A DNA stretch of 64,000 nucleotides from an uncultured bacterium (lineage in GTDB: Bacteria; Verrucomicrobiota; Verrucomicrobiia; CAIQCK01): the NCBI GenBank assembly GCA_903870275.1, contig CAIQCK010000071.1, forward strand, positions 1-64,000. Direction: 5' to 3'. A model generated the notes under the pieces. The model saw only the letters and a program-made list of their open reading frames with translations. It was not told where the DNA came from and did no database searches. Of the stretch, positions 46,289 to 55,403 are shown piece by piece (position 1 is the first letter of the stretch; every line of letters begins with the position of its first letter). A program made the position numbers and the translations under genes.

Positions 46289-46333
46289 CTTCGGATCAGA
46301 GGGTTGGGGGTTCAAGTCCCTCCGGGCGCACCA
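46289..46333. repeat. Attachment site, copy of the tRNA-Arg 3' end
   Basis: Identical over 45 bp to 31758-31802, including CCA. It marks the right end of island 1 and the left end of block 2. Confidence 0.9.
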
Positions 46334-46541
46334 AACTCATCCCGTTGTGATAGGCCACGAAATAATCCGGCGGCTCCGTGCCTAGGGGTTTATACCGCAC
46401 AAGGTGCATTGGCACTTTCCCGCGCGCCGTGTGGATGTGAGCCAGCGTGGACAGCGAAGGGTCTTCTTGAACATGCACCGGTCTGCCAGTGACGCGTTTC
46501 ACGTGCTCAAGGATGGATTGTGTTGCCGGAAGCAAGCTCAC
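46296..46541 (-). pseudogene. Gene cut at the attachment site
   Basis: An 81-residue frame. The first 68 residues (LLPATQSILEHVKRVTGRPV, then PLGTEPPDYFVAYHNGM) look like the N-terminus of a real protein of unrecognised family. The last residues, VRPEGLEPPTL, are only the tRNA repeat read backwards. So the gene was truncated when an island inserted here. Confidence 0.7.
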
Positions 46542-46689
46542 GTTGGCGCCGAATCCAGCAGGAGAGTTGATGTTCCGGCAACAGGGGGAGCTTCATCCGG
46601 ACGCCGCACAGGTATTGCAGAACCAGGCCGGGAGGGGGTATGCTCGTGAATATGGCCGCAGAGCGAACTCGATTGCAGGAGGAGGCATT

Positions 46690-48021
46690 ATGAAGCGGGA
46701 AAAGAAAGGCCAGATCTCCGATTTCCGTTACGCGACCGGTACGGCCAGGATCGGCTGGCCGGCGGTCGGCGAGCCTCTGCGGCTGGACGACGTGATGAGG
46801 ATCGTCGAGTTCTTGGTGCCCGCGGCCCCGGGCCGCCCGGCCGCTTACCGCCGTAATCTGGCCAAGGTGCGGCGGGCGATCGGCGGACTGGCGGAGGCCG
46901 GGAGCCTGGCCACCAAACTCACCCTGGGCAACCGCGTAAAGGAGCTCGAACAGGCGGTCGAGAAGTATCTCGACGTCCGGCATGCCTTGTTCCTGACCAA
47001 TGCCACGGCCGGGTTCGAGATTGCCTACAAGATGGCCGGCCTGGCCCCGGGCGACGAGGTGATCGTGCCGGCCATCACCTTCATCGCCACGATCGTCTAC
47101 CCGCTCTCGATCGGCGCCAAGGTGGTGCTGGCGGACCTGGACCCACAGACGGTCAACATCGATCCGGCCGACGTGGCACGCAAGATCACGCCCCGCACGC
47201 GGATGATCGTGCCGGTCCACATTGGCGGCTGGCCGGTGGACATGGCGCCGATCATGCGTCTGGCCCGGCAACACGGCCTGATCGTTCTGGAAGACGCGGC
47301 CCACGGGTTTGGCGGCAGTTATCGTGGCCGGCGTCTGGGCACGATCGGCCATTTCGGCGCCTACAGTTTCCACGAGGTGAAGAACATCAACGCCCTGGGC
47401 GAGGGTGGCATCCTCGTGACCAATACCAAATTCGGCCAGCAATTTGGCAAGAGCCGCTTCGTGGGACTGGATCTCTCCAAAAAGATCCCCAACTGGCTCT
47501 ACGACGTGGTGGCCATTGACGGTATGCGTGGTCCGTTCGTGGCCGGCAACCACTCGGCCACGGAGATCCAGGCGGTGGCCCTCAAGAGCCAGTTGCATCG
47601 CGTGGACGAGATCATCGCGGTCCGGCGTGCGGCGGCCCGGGAACTCAATCACCGCTTCCGACACGTGCCCGGACTGCGCGGCACGCCCATGGATCACGGC
47701 ACGACCCGGGGAACGCATCATCTCTACCAGTTGCAGATCGACCCGCAGGTTGTCGGCGCCGACATCCAGGACTTGAAGGACAAGTTGACCGAGCGCGGGG
47801 TGACGCAGATCCCGCACTTCGGCCCGCTCTACAAGTTCCAAATCCTGCGGCAACTGGGCTATGACACGGCGGCCATCGAGTCAAGCTGCCCGGTCTGCGA
47901 GGATCTGTTCAATCACCGTTTCACCCACCTGCCGATCTACGGTCTCTCGGCCGAGCAGATCCGGTATTTGGGCGACGCGGTTATCGAGAGCGTTTCGGAA
48001 CTGCGCCGGGGAACGGCGTGA
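46690..48021 (+). CDS. DegT/DnrJ/EryC1/StrS aminotransferase
   Basis: A 443-residue PLP enzyme with a GGAGGAGG ribosome site. Its blocks are ALFLTNATAGFEIAYKMAG, EVIVPAITFIATIVYPL, DLDPQTVNIDPADV, HGLIVLEDAAHGFGG, and YSFHEVKNINALGEGGILV with the PLP lysine. The family transaminates keto sugars in antibiotic or surface-glycan synthesis. It shows a family-like N-terminal extension (residues 1-75) with no recognised fold. Its neighbour is an APC permease, not glycan genes, so the substrate is uncertain and could be an amino acid-like compound. Confidence 0.9.
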   Translation: MKREKKGQISDFRYATGTARIGWPAVGEPLRLDDVMRIVEFLVPAAPGRPAAYRRNLAKVRRAIGGLAEAGSLATKLTLGNRVKELEQAVEKYLDVRHALFLTNATAGFEIAYKMAGLAPGDEVIVPAITFIATIVYPLSIGAKVVLADLDPQTVNIDPADVARKITPRTRMIVPVHIGGWPVDMAPIMRLARQHGLIVLEDAAHGFGGSYRGRRLGTIGHFGAYSFHEVKNINALGEGGILVTNTKFGQQFGKSRFVGLDLSKKIPNWLYDVVAIDGMRGPFVAGNHSATEIQAVALKSQLHRVDEIIAVRRAAARELNHRFRHVPGLRGTPMDHGTTRGTHHLYQLQIDPQVVGADIQDLKDKLTERGVTQIPHFGPLYKFQILRQLGYDTAAIESSCPVCEDLFNHRFTHLPIYGLSAEQIRYLGDAVIESVSELRRGTA

Positions 48022-48083
48022 GCGAGGGCGAAATACGAGCTTCCCGGCGGCTGACCAGCACGAAACCCTGACCTGCGAAAACC

Positions 48084-49484
48084 ATGGGCTCACCGCCTGC
48101 CATTCCCGCCGCCATCCCTGACACAACCCCGAAGGGCGCAACTTCGCCGAAATTGCGACGCGTGCTCGGACTGAGCGACTTGCTGTTCTACGGCATCGTG
48201 CTCATCCAGCCGGTGGGCGTCATCGGCTTGTTTGGCGTCGCCACGCGCATGTCGCACGGCCATATGGCCACCTCGGTGCTGGTCGCCATGGTGGCCATGA
48301 TGATCACGGCGGTGAGCTACGGCCGCATGGCCGCTTTGTACCCGTCGGCAGGTTCCGCGTATACCTACGTGGGCCGGGGACTGAACCCGCACCTGGGCTT
48401 CCTCGCCGGTTGGACCATGGTGATGGACTATCTGATCATCCCCGTCGTGAACGTGATTTACGGGGCGATCAGCGCCAACCGGCTGGTGCCGGTCGTTCCC
48501 TACTGGGCTTGGGTTCTGATTATCGGCGTCGGCATGACCGTGCTCAACGCCCGGGGCATCCGCTGGACCGCCCGAACCAATCAGCTTCTGCTGGTCGCGA
48601 TGTGTGCGGTGATCATGGCGTTCGTTGTTGCGGCCACGCGCTACCTGTTTTCCACGCAGGGCTGGTCGGGCTTGGTGTCGTTGGCCCCGTTCTACGATCC
48701 CGCCACGTTCAGTTTCAGCTCGATGTGCACAGCGACGTCGTTTGCCGCGGCCGCCTACATCGGATTCGATGGCATCACTACGCTGGCGGAAGACGCGATC
48801 GAGCCGAGACGCACCATCCCACTGGCTACCGTGTTGGTCTGCCTGGTGACGGGCTTGACGGCTGTGATTCAAGTGTACCTTGCGCAGCGCGTGTGGCCCA
48901 GTGGTGAGGGCTTCACCAACATCGAGACGGCGTTCATGGACATCGCCGGCGTCGTGGCTGGACCGTGGCTGTTGAACGCGATTGCGGTGGTCATGGCGGT
49001 GGCGTGTTTTGGAAGTGGTCTGACCTCGCAAGTCGGCGCGGCGCGGCTGCTCTACAGCATGGGACGCGACAACGTACTGCCGAGGTCCGTGTTCGGCCGG
49101 CTCGACGTTCGTCATGAGCCGACGCTGAATGTCTGGCTGATCGGCGCAGTGGCACTGGCCGGCGCGTTCGTGCTGGACTACGAATATGCCACCGAGCTGA
49201 TCAACTTCGGGGCGTTCCTCGCCTTCATGGGTGTGAACGCCGCAGCCATCCGCGTGTACTGGTTGCAGTCGCCCCCCGGCTGCCGGCGTCATTGGCCGAC
49301 CGGCATTCTGGTGCCCGGGCTGGGGCTCTTGTTCTGCCTTTGGATCTGGTGCAGCCTGCCGACGCCGGCTCAGGTCGTGGGCGGTATCTGGTTCGCTGTA
49401 GGCTTGCTCTATGCCGCGATCAAGACTCGCGGATTCCGCCGCCGTCCCACGATGCTCGATTTTGGCGAAGCAAACCGCGCATAA
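48084..49484 (+). CDS. APC-family amino acid permease
   Basis: A 466-residue membrane transporter with 12 or more hydrophobic helices. The start of the fold LSDLLFYGIVLIQPVGVIGL and the AGSAYTYVGRGLNPHLGFLAG and FAAAAYIGFDGITTLAEDAI segments match amino acid-polyamine-organocation permeases. The Glu/Asp in the GITTLAEDA helix is typical. The gene is 62 bp after the aminotransferase. Exact substrate unknown. The 278 bp after it hold nothing I can support. Confidence 0.92.
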   Translation: MGSPPAIPAAIPDTTPKGATSPKLRRVLGLSDLLFYGIVLIQPVGVIGLFGVATRMSHGHMATSVLVAMVAMMITAVSYGRMAALYPSAGSAYTYVGRGLNPHLGFLAGWTMVMDYLIIPVVNVIYGAISANRLVPVVPYWAWVLIIGVGMTVLNARGIRWTARTNQLLLVAMCAVIMAFVVAATRYLFSTQGWSGLVSLAPFYDPATFSFSSMCTATSFAAAAYIGFDGITTLAEDAIEPRRTIPLATVLVCLVTGLTAVIQVYLAQRVWPSGEGFTNIETAFMDIAGVVAGPWLLNAIAVVMAVACFGSGLTSQVGAARLLYSMGRDNVLPRSVFGRLDVRHEPTLNVWLIGAVALAGAFVLDYEYATELINFGAFLAFMGVNAAAIRVYWLQSPPGCRRHWPTGILVPGLGLLFCLWIWCSLPTPAQVVGGIWFAVGLLYAAIKTRGFRRRPTMLDFGEANRA

Positions 49485-49762
49485 GGATTTCCAGATGCTC
49501 TCCGTTTGCCCAGTCGTGTGTCTCCCGTGACCAGCCAACTTCGCCATTTTGCGCTGGCTGATGATGACCCGTGAGGATGACAAGGCGAACCCGTTCGGCA
49601 TTTGCCGAGTCGTGATGACGGGGGAGGATTCAGGGAAAAACGCCTCTTGGCGCGAGTTCTTGAACGTCCGGCTTGGTGAAGCGGGCAGCGATCGCCCTTG
49701 CTCCGTTTCTCGTTGCCGGGAAGCCCGCGCCTGAAAACCGCCAACCGTTGTCTATGTGTCCG

Positions 49763-51937
49763 TCACGGCACGACGTTTTGGTGGATCGTGGTCGGCAAGC
49801 CGGAGATGGTGTTGTGGCTGGTGATAACGGCTGGGGCAGGTCCCGAATTGATGCGACTGATGGTGTAAGGGTCGAGATACACCGTGCCACCGGTGATGAA
49901 GATACCGCTTTGCGCGCCAGCCGACCCGCCCGCAGTGGTCAGCATGGAGTTATTGATGGTGACCACGCCGCTCATGCTGCCGAGGATGTCAATGCGCCCG
50001 GCCATGCCGCTGACGGAACTGGCGCTGAGGATGGAATTGTTGATGGTAATGGTCGGCGCTTCGATGTGTATCGTGCCTGCCGGCAGGCCGGCAGGGCCGT
50101 CGGCATTGAGGCGGGCGTGGGTCATCTGGATCTCGGTCGCGGCGATCAGGTCAATGCGTCCGCCGCCGTAGTTGCCGCTGGCATCGAGAACGACCGTCTT
50201 CTTCACTTGCGCGTCGGTCAAGTCGTAGTATTCGCCACCGGTGATTTCGATGGTGCCGGCGGGCAGCGCGCCTAGCACGGCGGCGGTCTGCTGGGCGTTG
50301 AGCCGGACGTAGCCCGTGGTCGCCTGCAATTTGATGTTGCCCGGCACGCCATAGGCGCCCTCGGCTTGAAGCCTGATGCTTTCGCAAGGCGCCGGGCCTT
50401 GGGCCTGCACATCGGTGTTGTTGTCGAGGAATGTGTTGAGCGTGCCATTAATGGAAACAGAACCACCCAAACCATAAAGGCCGGTGAAGTCCGTGGTGTT
50501 GGCGGTGATCTTGGAATCCCGGATTGTGACGTCTGCGGCGCCCAAGTATGGGGAGCCGGCGAAGAGGCCATCGGCGGTAACCAGACTGGACTCGATGTCC
50601 AGCAGGCCGGCGCCGATCAATGAGGGATAGCCGCCATAGGTAATGATCTGGGACCGTTCGACCAGCATGTCGGTCAGGGAAACTGCCGTCAGCGTTCCTC
50701 CCAACGACGACGGCGACGAGTTCCCCACCACGGAATCCCGGATGAGAAGCCCCGGATTCTCCTCCACGGCGAACAGCTTCAACGTGATGTTGAAAGCATT
50801 GGGATACGAACCAGGAAACTCCAGGTCGGCGGTATCAATCGCAATTTGTCCCACGCAGCCCAGCGATACGTTACAAGGCCCGCTGCCGGTAAGGAACTGC
50901 GGACTGCCCGTGATCTGGATATCCTGATGGCCTGTGGCAAACACGGCTTCACCAGTGTCCGTGTTCAGGAATCCCTTAAGCTTCGTCACGTCACCCGGCT
51001 GTGTGTAGATTCGCGTTTGGTCATGATCCACCACATCGTGACTGCCAATTTGAATCGGCGGCGGTTTGGGCAAGCCGTAAAGACTTTCCAACCATCCTCG
51101 AAGATAAACCTCCACCTCCGTCAGGACCGCCTCTTGTGCCGAGAGGTTGATCGGTTGCCGCATCAGCACGTCAGTGCCTTCGCCCATCATCAAAAACGGC
51201 GTCAACTGCAGTTCGCCGGAGCGCAGGCGCGCCAGTTGCTGCTGCTTGGCGCGTTCGTGTTCCACCCGGTTGTTGGGCAAACCGCGGCGCATCAGAATTC
51301 CCACCCCGATGCCCTGCAAGTGGATGTCCACCGGCTTCGGCGTGAGGCCGCTGACGAACATCTGGCCGGCTTCGATCAGCATGTTCCGGTAACGGATCTC
51401 GCCGGCGAGGCAGATGATCTTCAACGGACTGCGGTAGGAGATGATACCCGCCGTGCCCTCGATCGCCATCGTACCCGCCGGGGTGACGATCGTGCCGCCG
51501 CCGGCGTGCTTTGGCATGTCGAACAGCAGTAACCCATGCTTCAACTCAAACCGCCGTTTCTGCGGGTCGAACGTAAAAGTGGAATTGGAACCAAGCCGCG
51601 TGACGGTTCGGTCTTCGAACTCCAGCTCCGCCTGCGACTTCTGGCCCGTGCGCAACACATCCTCGCCGCACACTACGTCGGCGGGTTTGGCCGGTCGCTC
51701 AGCCGTCTCATGACCGCGGTAACGAACATCATTGTTGACCTCGGTCACCGTTGCCCGCCCCAGGGACGCGCTGGCGCAGACCACGTTGCCGCTGAAAAAA
51801 CACAAGACCGACGACGCGGCAACAAGCGCCAGGACAAACAGCCGCTTTCGACGAATGACGATGCCTCGCTGAAGGCAAAATCCTTCCCCTTCGCATTCGG
51901 ATTGCGCTTTCGATGGCGCCAGTGTGCCTTCTTTCAC
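49763..51937 (-). CDS. Secreted FecR-domain protein with beta-helix-like repeats
   Basis: A protein of 724 residues starting at a GTG. After about 27 residues a signal sequence appears (RRKRLFVLALVAASSVLCFF). A FecR-like domain follows (about 60-180: VLRTGQKSQAELEFEDRTV, GLLLFDMPKHAGGGTIVTP, AGTMAIEGTAG). The rest, from about 290, consists of Gly/Thr/Asn/Ser-rich repeats such as TITINNSILSASSVSG, expected for a right-handed beta-helix like filamentous haemagglutinin domains. It is probably a surface protein. It ends without an autotransporter or anchor that I can see. Confidence 0.85.
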   Translation of the reverse strand: MKEGTLAPSKAQSECEGEGFCLQRGIVIRRKRLFVLALVAASSVLCFFSGNVVCASASLGRATVTEVNNDVRYRGHETAERPAKPADVVCGEDVLRTGQKSQAELEFEDRTVTRLGSNSTFTFDPQKRRFELKHGLLLFDMPKHAGGGTIVTPAGTMAIEGTAGIISYRSPLKIICLAGEIRYRNMLIEAGQMFVSGLTPKPVDIHLQGIGVGILMRRGLPNNRVEHERAKQQQLARLRSGELQLTPFLMMGEGTDVLMRQPINLSAQEAVLTEVEVYLRGWLESLYGLPKPPPIQIGSHDVVDHDQTRIYTQPGDVTKLKGFLNTDTGEAVFATGHQDIQITGSPQFLTGSGPCNVSLGCVGQIAIDTADLEFPGSYPNAFNITLKLFAVEENPGLLIRDSVVGNSSPSSLGGTLTAVSLTDMLVERSQIITYGGYPSLIGAGLLDIESSLVTADGLFAGSPYLGAADVTIRDSKITANTTDFTGLYGLGGSVSINGTLNTFLDNNTDVQAQGPAPCESIRLQAEGAYGVPGNIKLQATTGYVRLNAQQTAAVLGALPAGTIEITGGEYYDLTDAQVKKTVVLDASGNYGGGRIDLIAATEIQMTHARLNADGPAGLPAGTIHIEAPTITINNSILSASSVSGMAGRIDILGSMSGVVTINNSMLTTAGGSAGAQSGIFITGGTVYLDPYTISRINSGPAPAVITSHNTISGLPTTIHQNVVP

Positions 51938-52006
51938 GGGCTTAACGTTACGGTGCGCAGTGGTCGGGACAGGCTTTCCATTTTTGAAGGGGTTGTCAAG
52001 GGCGTT

Positions 52007-52051
52007 TTCGGATCAGAGGGTTGGAGGGGTCAAGTCCCTCCGGGCGCACCA
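52007..52051. repeat. Decayed attachment-site copy
   Basis: Matches the tRNA-Arg 3' end from TTCGGATCAGAGGGTTGG to the CCA with a one-base insertion and a substitution in the T-arm. It marks the right end of block 2. Confidence 0.8.
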
Positions 52052-52419
52052 GTTTTTTTGGGGAGCAAACCGCCGATTCTCAACATCGGCACACTTTTCA
52101 AATCCGCGTGACGCCTCCACCGGCCACGGGTTGTCTGTTGCATTCGAAACGAATTGTGGCGTAGTGTGCCCGCCGCGTTTTGGACTTGCCTGCCGCTGAA
52201 TACCACTTTGTTCAGTTTTGCCTCGGCACCTGCGAGCATGTGGTATTTGGTGAAGCCGCGCGTCCCTGTCGCTCTGAAATGAAAAAGAAGTGATCGTCCC
52301 TCTTTTCGCCATCGAACCGGCGTGGCGCGCCGTAAGGGCCGGGAAGCAAACCTTCGGCCGCAAAGTGTTTGAATGTTTGCCTCAACGGAGCGAAAAATAG
52401 AACGGATAAACGGTCCAGA
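52052..52419. other. Intergenic stretch before pheA
   Basis: No gene is supported. Short frames running out of the tRNA copy (ending in a CARRDLTPPTL-like peptide) are tRNA read-through artefacts. I see no clear promoter or structured element. Confidence 0.5.
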
Positions 52420-53304
52420 ATGAAATCAACCAGCAAGAACAAATCAGAAACGCCCGTGGCGCGTAGCACCGCGCGTGTCAACGTGGCTTACTTCGGCAAA
52501 CCCGGCAGCTACAGCCACGAGGTGGCGCTCCGGCGGTTCTCCAAATCCGCTGCGCTGACGCCGCGCCGGACGATCACGGAAGTGTTTGAGGCCGTCGCCG
52601 GCGACGAAGTGGCTTACGGCATCGTTCCGATCGAGAACACGCTCGGCGGGCCGATCTTCGACACGGTGGACCAACTCATTCGCGAAGACTTTGTTGCCGC
52701 CGGGCTGATGATTTGCGAGGAGATGTCGCTGCACGTCACGCTGTCGCTGCTCGGCCGCAAGGCCGTCAAGCCGAAGCGGATTTACTCCCACTTCGTTCCG
52801 CTCAAGCATTGCAGCGACTGGCTGCGCTCGCGGTATCCGGACGCGGCCATCATGGAAACCGAAAGCACTTCGGAAGCGGTGGAGCGCGCGGCGGAGGAAG
52901 GCGACGCGTGGGCCATCGGCAACACCGGCGCGGCCGCGTTGCACCATCTCGATGTCATCGTCCCGCGGCTCGGTTCGCGGGCGCAGAACATCACGCGGTT
53001 CCACCTGATCGGCAAGAAACCACTGGCGGCGGGGGCGGGCGGCCGGACGGTGCTGGTGTTCGGGTTGATCCACCAACCCGGCTCGCTCGTGTCGGCGCTG
53101 CTGGCGCTGGCCAAGTTCGAGGTCAACATGACGCGGATCGTCTCTCGCGCGCTGCCGAACAATCCGGACGAATACCTCTTTGTGGTCGAATGCGAGGGCA
53201 ACGCGCGGCAACCCGCGTTCGCCAAGGCGCTGGCCCTGTTGCGCACGCGCTCCACCAATCTGCGCATCCTCGGCTCGTTCCGCGTGGTGGAAAAATACGA
53301 GTGA
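52420..53304 (+). CDS. pheA: Prephenate dehydratase with ACT domain
   Basis: A 294-residue protein that converts prephenate to phenylpyruvate for phenylalanine synthesis. The periplasmic-binding-like catalytic fold shows VAYFGKPGSYSHEVALRRF, YGIVPIENTLGGPIFDTVD and GDAWAIGNTGAAALHHLDV, with the Thr-rich RAQNITRFHLIGKKPLA active-site segment. An ACT domain follows (HQPGSLVSALLALAKFEVN, then a YLFVVECEG strand) for feedback control. There is no fused chorismate mutase. It is a chromosomal gene between two islands. Confidence 0.94.
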   Translation: MKSTSKNKSETPVARSTARVNVAYFGKPGSYSHEVALRRFSKSAALTPRRTITEVFEAVAGDEVAYGIVPIENTLGGPIFDTVDQLIREDFVAAGLMICEEMSLHVTLSLLGRKAVKPKRIYSHFVPLKHCSDWLRSRYPDAAIMETESTSEAVERAAEEGDAWAIGNTGAAALHHLDVIVPRLGSRAQNITRFHLIGKKPLAAGAGGRTVLVFGLIHQPGSLVSALLALAKFEVNMTRIVSRALPNNPDEYLFVVECEGNARQPAFAKALALLRTRSTNLRILGSFRVVEKYE

Positions 53305-53468
53305 CGGGGAGTGAGTGGTGATTCGTGATTGGTGATTGGCGAACCAGATTTCGCCGCTCTGTGGGTGTCCTTTTCGCCCAAACTGCGCTGGACATTCCAA
53401 GCGGAAATCTACAGCCAACGACGCGCAACCAATTACGAGTCTCCAATCACCAGTCACCTTCTCAAAAC

Positions 53469-54633
<1,165 letters not shown>

Positions 54634-54637
<4 letters not shown>

Positions 54638-54867
54638 TGCTTGACTCGCTTTCGCTTGGACTGGACGTTTTTGAACTCACCCGACCGCAACCGATCCGCC
54701 AGAATGTCCAGCAACCGCTTCACCGGCCCGCTTGGATTGCGCCGCTTGTTTTCCAAGTGCTGCACTTGAATCACAGAGACGCCCAGCCATTCCGCAAACT
54801 GCTTTTGCGTCATTCCGGCTGCCTTGCGTTGTTGTTGAATTTTCACCGCCGTCCAGTTTGTTTGCAT
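54634..54867 (-). CDS. XRE-family regulator of island 3
   Basis: A 77-residue protein with an HTH (AGMTQKQFAEWLGVSVIQVQ, then HLENKRRNPSG) and a basic C-terminus. It overlaps the integrase by 4 bp (ATGA), the arrangement expected in island 1 as well. A 15-bp dyad lies 4 bp before its start, consistent with autoregulation. Confidence 0.88.
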
Positions 54868-54870
54868 GAC

Positions 54871-54885
54871 ACTAACTCAGTTAGT
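54871..54885. promoter_or_regulatory. Operator-like dyad before the XRE gene
   Basis: ACTAACTCAGTTAGT is a perfect 7-bp inverted repeat around a central C, 4 bp before the XRE start codon, in the 35-bp gap after the excisionase-like gene. Confidence 0.5.
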
Positions 54886-54902
54886 CATTACGAGTCAACA
54901 CA

Positions 54903-55169
54903 TTATTTTGCCAGCGCCATCACAGTGCCGCCGTTCAACACCCGCGACACCGCCTCGCGCACGTCCACGCCTTTTAGTTGGTGCATGTATGCGTCTAGTT
55001 CTGCAACATCAAAAAACAACAGCTTCCTTTTCTTCCGGTAGGGAACGAGCCGCCGCTGTGCCGACTTGTAGAGCGCCCCCACCGTCATACCGAGATACAA
55101 CGCTGCCGCTTCCACGTTCAGATAACGCGGCTTGATTGTCTGCGCCGTTGCTGTGGTCACTTCGATCAC
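54903..55169 (-). CDS. Excisionase-like HTH protein of island 3
   Basis: An 88-residue protein starting at a GTG. The HTH YLNVEAAALYLGMTVGALYKS is followed by VPYRKKRKLLFFDVAELDAYM, the usual wing and last helix of HTH_17/AlpA-type proteins. It would be an excisionase or island regulator. Its start overlaps the small ORF upstream by GTGA. Confidence 0.82.
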   Translation of the reverse strand: MIEVTTATAQTIKPRYLNVEAAALYLGMTVGALYKSAQRRLVPYRKKRKLLFFDVAELDAYMHQLKGVDVREAVSRVLNGGTVMALAK

Positions 55170-55393
55170 AGAAGCCCCGCCATTCCGCCCACGTTGCCGC
55201 CAGAGCGCGCTTGGCGCACAACCGGGGCATATCCCGTCCTTGCCCGTTGCCGAGTTGTCAGCCGTGCTGCGTCCGCACGGTGCAAGAAGTAAATAGTTTC
55301 GTGCTCAAAGCCACCCACTTTTTGCACCTGACGATTGCTGCCCGCGTCGCCCGCAGTGCAAGAAGTTTGCTGTTTCGTGCTCAGACTTTTCAT
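55166..55393 (-). CDS. Small ORF between primase and excisionase genes
   Basis: A 75-codon frame whose ATG overlaps the primase stop (ATGA) and whose stop overlaps the next start (GTGA), so it fits the operon's coupling pattern. It is cysteine- and arginine-containing and has no known family. Most of it is formed by two 48-bp repeats that fall in different frames, which argues that the DNA or RNA sequence, not the protein, is conserved. Confidence 0.35.
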   Translation of the reverse strand: MKSLSTKQQTSCTAGDAGSNRQVQKVGGFEHETIYFLHRADAARLTTRQRARTGYAPVVRQARSGGNVGGMAGLL

Positions 55394-55403
55394 CTTTTTG
55401 CAC
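55280..55403. repeat. Two copies of a 48-bp hairpin repeat
   Basis: Copies 55280-55327 and 55356-55403. On the reverse strand each reads GTGCAAAAAG, 10 variable bases, TGAGCACGAAAC, 6 variable bases, CTTCTTGCAC. The ends pair (one mismatch). A third partial copy lies at about 57302-57330 inside the primase gene. Conserved ends with variable middles suggest a structured element. Confidence 0.75.

Larger units (their letters stand above)
31803..46333. mobile_element. Island 1: integrative element at tRNA-Arg
   Basis: Bounded by a perfect 45-bp tRNA repeat, with a tyrosine integrase at the far end next to the second repeat. It contains small HTH genes, a primase, defence-like cargo, a structured RNA and a leader-peptide gene. 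Codon and base usage look more AT-rich than the flanking chromosome (visual impression only). No capsid, portal or terminase large-subunit gene is seen, so it is not a complete prophage. Confidence 0.88.
46334..52051. mobile_element. Block 2 between two tRNA-Arg copies
   Basis: Lies between the perfect copy (46289-46333) and a decayed copy (52007-52051). It holds a truncated gene, an aminotransferase, a permease and a FecR-type protein but no integrase. It is probably the residue of an older island at the same tRNA. Confidence 0.6.

Noticed and set aside
46296..46333. The peptide VRPEGLEPPTL and a CARRDLTPPTL-like peptide near 52040
   Set aside because: These are the reverse-strand translation of the tRNA-Arg end, not protein sequence.
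31803..46333. Island 1 as a complete prophage
   Set aside because: No portal, capsid, large terminase, tail or lysis genes are recognisable.
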